41,441 nt of DNA from CAYMCQ01 sp964389025 (lineage in GTDB: Bacteria > Verrucomicrobiota > Verrucomicrobiia > Limisphaerales > CAYMCQ01). This document shows, piece after piece, positions 7,521 to 13,885 of the stretch. The notes below the pieces were generated by a model. That model was not told the origin of the DNA, did no database searches, and saw nothing but the letters and a program-made list of their open reading frames with translations. The DNA lies in the NCBI GenBank assembly GCA_964389025.1, contig CAYMCQ010000030.1, positions 1-41,441 on the forward strand. The letters are read 5' to 3'. The first letter of the stretch is position 1. Each line of letters begins with the position of its first letter. The translations under genes and the position numbers were made by a program.

Positions 7521-7904
7521 ATGAGCAACGTTCCATCCGATTTGAAATACGCCAAGTCCCACGAATGGGTGCGCGTCAGCGGCGACACTGCGACCATTGG
7601 CATCACCGACCACGCACAACATGAATTGACCGACGTGGTATTTGTCGAGCTGCCCGAGGTCGGCAGGAAACTGAAAGCCGGCGATGCGTGCGCAGTCGTC
7701 GAATCCGTCAAGACTGCCAGCGACATCTACTCGCCCGTCAGCGGCGAAGTCGTGGAAATCAACAAAGCCGCCGCCGACAATCCCGGCCTCGTGAACACCG
7801 AGCCATACACAGGCGGCTGGTTTTTCAAAATCAAATTGAGCAACACCTCCGAACTCAATTTGCTGCTTTCGCCTGAGGATTACAAGAAGCAGATTGGGGG
7901 TTAG
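7521..7904 (+). CDS. gcvH: glycine cleavage system H protein
   Basis: The 127-residue H protein carries the swinging lipoyl arm of the glycine cleavage complex. The lipoylated residue is K64 in the motif VVESVKTASDIYSPVSGEV, and the N-terminal KSHEWVRV and GITDHAQHELTDVVFVELPE segments are standard. Length is normal. It lies 110 nt downstream of gcvT, beyond a palindromic repeat. The lipoyl synthase that would modify it is at 9620. Confidence 0.97.
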   Translation: MSNVPSDLKYAKSHEWVRVSGDTATIGITDHAQHELTDVVFVELPEVGRKLKAGDACAVVESVKTASDIYSPVSGEVVEINKAAADNPGLVNTEPYTGGWFFKIKLSNTSELNLLLSPEDYKKQIGG

Positions 7905-7929
7905 AGTTCGTTTTGGATAACGTGTAGAT

Positions 7930-8412
7930 ATGCCACTGCTTGAACAAATGGCGGAAGAAATACGCGCCACACCCAGATGGTGGCTTTTCCCAACAGATGG
8001 AGAAGTAAAAGGATTCCTTGGCTCGTCTCCGATTTTCTTTGTTGGCGACCAACCCTCTCACAGTGAATGGGGGTCAAATCATCCGAGTCGAGTTGCGTTC
8101 TACAGTGCTTTGCTGTCTGTGGGTGCAGGCAATGCCCATCTAACCGACTTGTATAAAAAGCGCGGCGAGCGCAGCGAACTCAGAGAAGGGTTGCCGAGAG
8201 ATTTTATTCGTCACCTTCGATTTTTCCGCAGGGAAGTCGACTTACTGCAACCGACTCGAATAATTGCCTTGGGAAGACTCGCATACAAAATCCTCTGGAA
8301 TGAAACGCCTGAATTACGACCAAAATTACGACGCGTCTGGCACTTTGCTTACGTCGCCCGAACACATCAAATAGATGTGTATAAACGGCAAATCCGGTAT
8401 GCAATGAATTGA
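7930..8412 (+). CDS. uracil-DNA glycosylase superfamily-like protein
   Basis: The 160-residue protein resembles remote members of the uracil-DNA glycosylase superfamily. It has an early I-F-F-V-G-D-Q-P-S segment where UDGs have the catalytic GxDP/GxEP loop, NAHLTDLYK in the middle, and PTRIIALGRLAYKIL, which matches the family's 'P..iialG..a...l' strand. The second catalytic loop (HPS-like) is not obvious; RVWHFAY is the nearest candidate. Activity is therefore uncertain. It lies between gcvH (25 nt away) and the glutaredoxin fragments, in a region that has taken in several foreign-looking genes, so it may be an accessory gene. Confidence 0.5.
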   Translation: MPLLEQMAEEIRATPRWWLFPTDGEVKGFLGSSPIFFVGDQPSHSEWGSNHPSRVAFYSALLSVGAGNAHLTDLYKKRGERSELREGLPRDFIRHLRFFRREVDLLQPTRIIALGRLAYKILWNETPELRPKLRRVWHFAYVARTHQIDVYKRQIRYAMN

Positions 8413-8420
8413 TGTTGGTT

Positions 8421-8477
8421 ATGAAAATCCGCCTGTTCATCAAACCGTATTGCGGCTGGTGTCACCGGGCGATGCGC
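8421..8477 (+). pseudogene. truncated 5' copy of glutaredoxin-like gene (fragment 1)
   Basis: Bases 8422-8477 match 8970-9025 at 51 of 56 positions. They encode MKIRLFIKPYCGWCHRAMR, the first 19 residues of a glutaredoxin with the CGWC active site. Homology then ends, and the frame runs on into the hicB region without glutaredoxin sequence. It flanks the hicBA pair on the left. Confidence 0.85.
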
Positions 8478-8535
8478 GGGTCGGCGCTCAGATTTTCCGC
8501 TTTCACCTCTCCGGTTCGTGCGCTAGATTGCCGCC

Positions 8536-8757
8536 GTGAAAACGCTCTTCGATTATCACGTTGTGTGTCATCGGGAAGACAACGGGAGTTATGTCGCCTA
8601 TGTTCCAGCGATTGACGGCTGTCACGCGATTGGCCGCACGCCGGAAGAAGCGCAGCACGAACTCCACAATGTTTTCGACATGATCACCGAGGAGTTCGCC
8701 GAGCGCGGCAAACCGCTTCCCGACGACGTGGAACTCACCGTGGCTCATGCCCGCTAA
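8536..8757 (+). CDS. hicB: HicB-family antitoxin
   Basis: The 73-residue protein has the HicB core: FDYHVVCHREDNGSYVAYVP, then a DGCHAIGRTPEEAQHEL helix. The family folds into a degenerate RNase H-like domain that binds and neutralises HicA. No C-terminal DNA-binding helix-turn-helix is present, so it is the short form. Translation starts at GTG 8536. It overlaps hicA by 11 nt. Order is hicB then hicA, the less common arrangement in classical systems but usual for this short type. Confidence 0.85.
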   Translation: MKTLFDYHVVCHREDNGSYVAYVPAIDGCHAIGRTPEEAQHELHNVFDMITEEFAERGKPLPDDVELTVAHAR

Positions 8758-8959
8758 AGCGAGGGAACTGATGCGCGCTGCCGAGCAACTCGGTTTCGTG
8801 CAGACGCGGCAAAAGGGCAGTCACGCCCGCTGGCAGCACAAAGATGGACGTGCCACGACAATTCCTGTTCATCCCAGCACTGAGATCGGTGGTTGGTTGT
8901 ATCACCAAATCTTGAAGCAACTGGGAATTCGCGAGGAAGAATTTCGCAAGTTGAAATAA
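8747..8959 (+). CDS. hicA: HicA-family toxin (mRNA interferase)
   Basis: The 70-residue protein has the double-stranded RNA-binding-like HicA fold. It has the conserved QKGSHARW with catalytic H26, TIPVHPSTEIGGWLYHQILKQL, and the usual ELMRAAEQLGF N-terminus. HicA cleaves mRNA when it is freed from HicB. The gene is intact. Immediately downstream (8969) lies a second truncated copy of the glutaredoxin 5' end, so hicBA is bracketed by two glutaredoxin fragments. Confidence 0.9.
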   Translation: MPAKARELMRAAEQLGFVQTRQKGSHARWQHKDGRATTIPVHPSTEIGGWLYHQILKQLGIREEEFRKLK

Positions 8960-8968
8960 AATTGTTCC

Positions 8969-9042
8969 GTGAAAATCCGTCTCTTCATCAAACCGAGTTG
9001 CGGCTGGTGTCACCGAGCGATGCGCTGGCTCGACGCGCGGGC
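8969..9042 (+). pseudogene. truncated 5' copy of glutaredoxin-like gene (fragment 2)
   Basis: It starts at GTG 8969 and encodes MKIRLFIKPSCGWCHRAMRW followed by LDARA, then departs from glutaredoxin. Bases 8970-9010 are identical (41/41) to 9308-9348 of the intact gene, whereas the next part (HRAMRWLDAR) resembles fragment 1, not the intact gene (DLVMDWLDER). The frame stays open through the palindrome to 9310, which would give a 113-residue chimera that I do not consider a real product. Confidence 0.8.
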
Positions 9043-9062
9043 TGCGCAAACTGAAGGTTTGC

Positions 9063-9263
9063 CAGAAATTAGCCGGGGGTTGAGTTCCACTTCTGATTGG
9101 AACGATACCCCCGGAAATCGGTTGGTAGAATCCACCACCCTGAAAGGGTGGCAGAGAATCCGATTGTTCCTAAATTCTCTAGCACCCATTCAGGGTGCGA
9201 ACGTTTTTGCGCGAGTTCCGGGGGTATCGCTCGCCGGCTCCCTCAACCCCCGGCTAATTTCTG
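9063..9263. repeat. 201-bp nested palindromic repeat (AGCCGGGGGTTGAG family)
   Basis: The outer arms 9063-9084 and 9242-9263 are exact 22-nt inverted copies. Inner arms 9103-9116 and 9216-9229 are exact 14-nt copies (CGATACCCCCGGAA). Between them are short hairpins such as CCACCCTGAAAGGGTGG. The element sits between glutaredoxin fragment 2 and the intact glutaredoxin gene. Confidence 0.95.
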
Positions 9264-9306
9264 CCATCCCTTCGGGATGCTTTTCGAGATTTGCGCTGAC
9301 GACACG

Positions 9307-9543
9307 ATGAAAATCCGTCTCTTCATCAAACCGAGTTGCGGCTGGTGTGATCTGGTCATGGACTGGCTGGATGAGCGCGGCGTCAAATACGAATTGATTG
9401 ATGTGTTCGCGCGGCGCGGCGCGTTTCAAGAGATGGTGGACCTCTCCGGGCAGACGCGTTCGCCAGTCATCGAGGTGGACGACAAGATCCTCGCTGACTT
9501 CGGCCCGGAAGAGTTGGAAGAATTTTGGAAACAATTTGAGTGA
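9307..9543 (+). CDS. glutaredoxin-like thiol-disulfide protein
   Basis: The 78-residue protein has a thioredoxin fold with active site C11-G-W-C14, followed by the family's cis-proline segment (TRSPVIEVDDKILADF). It would reduce disulfides or handle glutathione-like mixed disulfides in the cytoplasm. It is the only complete member of three tandem 5' copies in this stretch (8421, 8969, 9307). The stop TGA at 9541-9543 coincides with the edge of the GAGACACGAATT palindrome. lipA follows 76 nt downstream. Confidence 0.87.
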   Translation: MKIRLFIKPSCGWCDLVMDWLDERGVKYELIDVFARRGAFQEMVDLSGQTRSPVIEVDDKILADFGPEELEEFWKQFE

Positions 9544-9610
9544 GACACGAATTGCACGAATTCTCACGAATCAAAAACCAATTAGTGTAAATTAGTGAAA
9601 TTCGTGTCTC
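9542..9610. repeat. palindromic repeat, family GAGACACGAATT (copy 2)
   Basis: Exact 12-nt arms lie at 9542-9553 and 9599-9610. It is related to the element at 7393-7468. It overlaps the glutaredoxin stop codon and fills the gap up to lipA. Confidence 0.88.
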
Positions 9611-9619
9611 GCCTTTGAA

Positions 9620-10507
9620 ATGACAATCATCGAACAAAAACCTCGCCCGCGCCTTCCTGATTGGCTGCGAACGAAGCTGCCGACGACGGAAAGTTTCTCG
9701 CGCACGCGCGCGTTGCTGGACGAACTGAAACTCCACACCGTCTGCGAAAGCGCCAAGTGTCCGAACCATTGGGAATGCTGGAGCAAAGGCACGGCGACGT
9801 TCATGATCGCCGGTGACCGCTGCACCCGCGCCTGCGGCTTTTGCGCGGTGACAACAGCCAAACCGTTCGCGCTCGAAGCCGACGAGCCGGAGCGTGTGGC
9901 CGAAGCGACTCGCCGGATGAAGTTGAACCACGTCGTCATCACCGCCGTGGCACGCGACGATCTAGCGGACGACGGCGCGGAACATTTTCGTCGCACCATC
10001 GAAGCTGTGCGAAAACTAAATCCCGGCATCGTCATCGAAATTCTTGTTCCAGACTTCAACGACTCGGATGAGGCCATTGAAACCGCGCTCTCCGCAAACC
10101 CGCACATCTTTAATCACAATTTGGAAACAGTCCGCCGCCTCACGCCGCAAGTCCGTTCGCGCGCGACTTATGACCGCTCGTTGAGCGTGCTTGCCAAAGT
10201 GAAAGCCCAGCGCGGCAATTCCGTTTACACCAAGTCCGGCGTGATGCTCGGTTTAGGGGAGACTGAAGAGGAACTTTTAACTGCGATGGAGGATTTGCGG
10301 CGAGTCAGTTGCGATATCCTCACACTCGGCCAATATCTTCAACCGACGTTGAAACATTTGTCCGTCGTTGAGTTCATTCGCCCGGAAAAATTCTCAGAAT
10401 ACGGCGAACGGGCGCGGCAGATGGGTTTTGTCCACGTCGCCAGCGGCCCGATGGTTCGCAGTTCCTACCACGCTGACGAATTTTCGCTCCCTTCAATGTT
10501 GCTGTAA
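9620..10507 (+). CDS. lipA: lipoyl synthase
   Basis: The 295-residue radical SAM enzyme inserts two sulfurs into octanoyl groups on carrier proteins such as GcvH. It has both [4Fe-4S] cluster sites: the auxiliary C42-x4-C47-x5-C53 (CESAKCPNHWEC) and the radical SAM C68-x3-C72-x2-C75 (CTRACGFC). The C-terminal RSSY serine, which ligates the auxiliary cluster, is present. Length is normal. lipB is not in the window. The functional link to gcvT and gcvH explains the neighbourhood. Its 3' end overlaps the convergent GNAT gene by 15 nt. Confidence 0.97.
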   Translation: MTIIEQKPRPRLPDWLRTKLPTTESFSRTRALLDELKLHTVCESAKCPNHWECWSKGTATFMIAGDRCTRACGFCAVTTAKPFALEADEPERVAEATRRMKLNHVVITAVARDDLADDGAEHFRRTIEAVRKLNPGIVIEILVPDFNDSDEAIETALSANPHIFNHNLETVRRLTPQVRSRATYDRSLSVLAKVKAQRGNSVYTKSGVMLGLGETEEELLTAMEDLRRVSCDILTLGQYLQPTLKHLSVVEFIRPEKFSEYGERARQMGFVHVASGPMVRSSYHADEFSLPSMLL

Positions 10508-11122
10508 AATCTGCGGGTTTTTTCGGAGGAGATAAATCGCGGCGAAGATCACAAAGATGGCGAGTAAAACGGCGATTCCCATGGCGATAAATTTCAACAC
10601 GCGCGCCTGCCCGAAAATCCGCTGCGTGCTTTGCTTCTCCGCTTCGATGAACATCGCAAATTCCTTGTCCGCTGAAATGGCTTCGATGGCCGCGTCGTCG
10701 CGTAATTGCAGCGCCAGCCACGCGCCCGGAATATTTTTCCAAAGCGCGGGAAGTTTCTGAAGCGTTTCGTCTTTGGCAGGATTCAATCCCGTGCGGCTCC
10801 AAAACGGCGCGCGCTCCTGAGTCCATATCCGGAACAAGCCGTGATTGGTCGCGACGCTTTGAAGCCGTTCCCAAAGAAGCGGACGAAGCTGGTCAGCGAG
10901 CGCGAAATCCTTGAAGCCTTCGCTGTGAATGCGCCCCTGCTTCTCGACAAGTTGCATTCCGACCGCGCCAAGAAATTTTCCATCGGCGGACTCGGCGACT
11001 TGAAATTCCGTGAGGCGATTTTGCAATTCGGCTCCCGGCAAATTCAACGTGCGCCAAAGCTCCTGCAGCTCTGGCAGGTCATCAACCGTTGCGCGGCGAA
11101 CTCGGAAATTCGTTGCGGTCAT
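10493..11122 (-). CDS. GNAT-like protein with C-terminal membrane anchor
   Basis: The 209-residue protein begins like a GNAT acetyltransferase (FRVRRATVDDLPELQELW), with a second GNAT-like stretch GKFLGAVGMQLVEKQGRIHSEG. The R-x-x-G-x-G/A acetyl-CoA loop is not evident, so catalysis is doubtful. Residues about 175-200 form a clear membrane helix (FIAMGIAVLLAIFVIFAAIY) with a short LRKNPQ tail, so the domain would face the cytoplasm from a tail anchor. It is the last gene of the minus-strand group below apbE (98 nt away), and overlaps the end of lipA. Confidence 0.6.
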   Translation of the reverse strand: MTATNFRVRRATVDDLPELQELWRTLNLPGAELQNRLTEFQVAESADGKFLGAVGMQLVEKQGRIHSEGFKDFALADQLRPLLWERLQSVATNHGLFRIWTQERAPFWSRTGLNPAKDETLQKLPALWKNIPGAWLALQLRDDAAIEAISADKEFAMFIEAEKQSTQRIFGQARVLKFIAMGIAVLLAIFVIFAAIYLLRKNPQILQQH

Positions 11123-11219
11123 GGCGCGAGAATAAGCAGGCCAAATGCCGGGGTAAAGTGTGTTGGCAGCCCCGCGAACAGGCAGTCACGAAAAATTCGC
11201 AGGGAAACCAACGTTCGTT

Positions 11220-12338
11220 TCAATGCCGATGAAAATTCCTGGATTCAAACGTCACATTTCTTCCAAAACTTTTCATGACCATGCGAACGTCCGCGTTCGG
11301 CTGCGACTCAACATAACGCAGACCGCGTTGCGCGCCCAAAACACAGACTGCTGTCGCAAAACTGTCACTTCGCGTCGCGTTTGGCGCGATGACCGTGGCT
11401 TGAACCCGCTCCGTCAAGCCGAGTCCGGTTTTTGGATTCACGATGTGCGAATAACGGACGCCGCCGATTTCAACGAATTGCTCCGCGTCGCCCGAAGTCG
11501 AGACGCCGCAGTTGCGCAAGAACAAAACCTGCGAGGTCTGATTTGTTCCCGAGTCCATCGCAGCGACGCCAATTTTCCAGCCGCGCTCGCGCGGCGGCGA
11601 TTCTCCTAGTGCGATGTCGCCGCTGGCCGCGACCATCGCGCGATTGATTCCATGCTTTTTCAAAATCCGCATCGCCTCGTCCGCGGCAAAACCTTTTGCG
11701 ATGCCGCCGAGGTCGAGTTTCATGTTCGGCGCGAGCAAGGTCGCCGTTCGATTCTGCGAATCCAATTTGAGCTTTGTCCAGCCGACGGCTTTGCGCGCTT
11801 CGCCAATTTTATTTTCGCCCGGCAAAACTTTTGTTTTCCACGCCGTTCGCCACAGTTGAATCATCGGGCCGACGGTCACATCAAATGCACCGTCGGTTTG
11901 CGCGGAAAGTTTTTGCGCCGTCTGCAGAACCGAAAACAAATCGTCGCTGACGCGTGTCGGCTCGCCGACTGGCCGGCGGCAAAGCTGCATCAATTCACTC
12001 TGTGGATCGTAGTCGCTCATGGCGCGATCCAGTTGCTCGACGCGCTCGAACGCGGCGACGGCGGCCGCATCGGCGTTTGTTTTGTCCGGCGCGAAGAGCG
12101 TGATCCGAAACACCGAGCCCATGTGAAGCTCGACGTATTGGAAACGGTGGAGCGAATGAACTTGCGGCAAGACAGACGAACAGCCGACGATGAAACACCA
12201 AACACCAAACACCAAACACCAACAAAACACCAAGCCCCAAACTCCAACTCGACGTGCGCAGCGCCAAGAGCCTTTGAGGGTTGAAATTTGGAGCTTCTTT
12301 GGTGTTTGTTGTTTGGTGTTTGGTGTTTTCCTGCTCAC
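11220..12338 (-). CDS. apbE: FAD:protein FMN transferase, predicted lipoprotein
   Basis: The 372-residue ApbE transfers FMN from FAD to a threonine of exported flavoproteins. Motifs include MGSVFRITLFA, the YDPQSEL segment, DVTVGPMIQLWR, LDLGGIAKGFAADEA, ASGDIALG and the NPKTGLGL/SDSFATAVCVLG end. The start is GTG 12338, which overlaps the Gfo/Idh stop as GTGA (4 nt). Its leader is entirely encoded by the heptamer inverted repeat at 12191-12332: a basic segment rich in K, R and Q, then a hydrophobic stretch (VGVWGLVFCWCLVFGVWC) ending in a lipobox I-V-G-C. ApbE proteins are normally lipoproteins, so the repeat-made leader is plausibly functional. Confidence 0.9.
   Translation of the reverse strand: MSRKTPNTKQQTPKKLQISTLKGSWRCARRVGVWGLVFCWCLVFGVWCFIVGCSSVLPQVHSLHRFQYVELHMGSVFRITLFAPDKTNADAAAVAAFERVEQLDRAMSDYDPQSELMQLCRRPVGEPTRVSDDLFSVLQTAQKLSAQTDGAFDVTVGPMIQLWRTAWKTKVLPGENKIGEARKAVGWTKLKLDSQNRTATLLAPNMKLDLGGIAKGFAADEAMRILKKHGINRAMVAASGDIALGESPPRERGWKIGVAAMDSGTNQTSQVLFLRNCGVSTSGDAEQFVEIGGVRYSHIVNPKTGLGLTERVQATVIAPNATRSDSFATAVCVLGAQRGLRYVESQPNADVRMVMKSFGRNVTFESRNFHRH
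12191..12332. repeat. heptamer inverted repeat (copy B), translated as the ApbE signal peptide
   Basis: On the plus strand the left arm is (CACCAAA)n-like at 12195-12250 and the right arm TTTGGTG-like at 12284-12328. On the minus strand the whole element lies inside the apbE reading frame, directly after the start codon. Confidence 0.92.
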
Positions 12339-13678
12339 ACCGACTTCACCACCCCCACCACCGGCGGGTCTGCAAAAATGTCGTGCGCGCCCGGCATCGG
12401 CGGCGTCAACGTGCGGAAATTTTCCCACTTCATTTTGTCGCAATTTTGATAAAGCATCTCCGGCCCGTAAACGAATTTGGAATTCAGCGCCGTGTCCCAA
12501 TTCACTTCGCGCCCGCTGTAAGCGGCTTCGCGACCCATGATCACGGTAAGCGTGCTGTCGGTGATTTGTTTTGCTTCGTTCAATTCGGTGTCGTTGAGAA
12601 TCGCCTTGATGAGGTTTTGGTGCTCGATGACGTAGCCGTTGTCCTGTTTGATTTCGCCCGGCTTCCAGATTTTTCCGCCCTTCGGTTTGATTGTGTTGCG
12701 GCCATCGTGCAACTCCGCCGAGCCGTTCGCGCCGACAACAGCTTCGCTGACCGACGACCACGAGCGTTTGATCTGGCCGCAGTAGCTGTGCAGCCGCACG
12801 CCGTTCTCGTATTGAAATTCGACGGCGAAGTTGTCCCAAATTTCCCCGGACTTGTGCTCCACGTCCAATTGCTGGCGCGCGCCCATGCCCCACGCCTTCA
12901 CCGGATGGCCTTGCATCACCCAGTTGCAAACATCAACGTTATGAACGTGCTGCTCACTGATGTGGTCGCCGCAAAGCCAGATGTAGTGATACCAATTGCG
13001 AATTTGCCGCTCCAACGCGGTATCGCCATTGTCGCCGCGATGCCAGATCGGTCCGCCATTCACCCAATACGCGCGCAATGCCGTCACGTCGCCGATCTCG
13101 CCGCCGTGAATCCGTTTGATCGTCTCGATGTAACTCGGACGATGGCGGCGTTGCGTTCCCGCGGCAACTTTCAGATTTTTCTTCTTAGCGTCCTCGGCGG
13201 CGGCATACATGATCCGGCAGCCCGGCCCGTCAACTGAAACCGGCTTCTCGGTGAAAACATGTTTGCCGGCGTCAATGCACGCCTTGAAATGAACCGGGCG
13301 GAATCCCGGCGGCGTCGCGAGGATGCAATAATTCACGTCCGCGACTTCCAGCGCCTTCTTGTAAGCGTCGAACCCGCTGAAACATTTGTCTTCGGGAACT
13401 CCCCACAAATCTTTCCCGCGTTTCGCCTGTTCGGGGAAAATGTCCGCGACGGCGACAATTTTCGCGTCCACATCCAGGTCTTGCGCCGCTTTGAGGAAAT
13501 CCCCGCCCGCGCCCCCTCCGCGTCCGCCGACGCCGATGACGATGGCGCGGAGCGGACGCTTGTTGTCCGCGTGAAGAACCGACGGAAAATTCACCGCAGC
13601 GGCAGCGGTCGCAGCGGCCAGCGAAGACGTTTTCAAAAATTGTCGGCGCGAAAGGTCGGATTGGGGAATTGAGTTCAT
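12335..13678 (-). CDS. Tat-exported Gfo/Idh/MocA-family oxidoreductase
   Basis: The 447-residue protein opens with a twin-arginine signal (S-R11-R12-QFLKTSS followed by an alanine-rich core), so it is exported folded, probably with NAD(P) bound. After it comes the Rossmann GVGGRGGG loop, then the family's CILATPPGFRP and H-V-F-T-E-K-P signature with the catalytic lysine. A C-terminal sugar-type domain follows. Such proteins oxidise or isomerise sugars; many occur in Planctomycetes and Verrucomicrobia. The substrate is unknown. Its stop overlaps the apbE start by 4 nt. The formylglycine-type gene lies upstream across a 205-nt repeat-filled gap. Confidence 0.9.
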   Translation of the reverse strand: MNSIPQSDLSRRQFLKTSSLAAATAAAAVNFPSVLHADNKRPLRAIVIGVGGRGGGAGGDFLKAAQDLDVDAKIVAVADIFPEQAKRGKDLWGVPEDKCFSGFDAYKKALEVADVNYCILATPPGFRPVHFKACIDAGKHVFTEKPVSVDGPGCRIMYAAAEDAKKKNLKVAAGTQRRHRPSYIETIKRIHGGEIGDVTALRAYWVNGGPIWHRGDNGDTALERQIRNWYHYIWLCGDHISEQHVHNVDVCNWVMQGHPVKAWGMGARQQLDVEHKSGEIWDNFAVEFQYENGVRLHSYCGQIKRSWSSVSEAVVGANGSAELHDGRNTIKPKGGKIWKPGEIKQDNGYVIEHQNLIKAILNDTELNEAKQITDSTLTVIMGREAAYSGREVNWDTALNSKFVYGPEMLYQNCDKMKWENFRTLTPPMPGAHDIFADPPVVGVVKSV

Positions 13679-13752
13679 GCGTTCATTGAATGAGTTTTGT
13701 CAGAATGCACAAGAGAAAAAATCTGAAACGTTTGGAGGAGACGTTGAGTCGA

Positions 13753-13885
13753 AGCTCCAAATTCCAAGCTCCAACATCCAGAGAAATTCCAAACTTCAAG
13801 CTCCAATATTGTGTGCCGCCAATCTTTTGGTGTTTGATTATTGGTGATTCTCTGGTGCTTGGAGGTTGGAGCTTGGAATTTTTTT
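13753..13885. repeat. heptamer-type inverted repeat (copy C), non-coding
   Basis: The left arm, about 13753-13811, has CTCCAAA/TTCCAAG/CTCCAAC units. The right arm, about 13827-13880, reads GGTGATTCTCTGGTGCTTGG and onward. It lies between the stop of the formylglycine-type gene (13884-13886) and the Gfo/Idh start, and touches the former. Confidence 0.85.

Noticed and set aside
8969..9310. 113-residue chimeric open frame from glutaredoxin fragment 2 through the palindrome
   Set aside because: Only the first ~25 residues are glutaredoxin-like; the rest is translated repeat.
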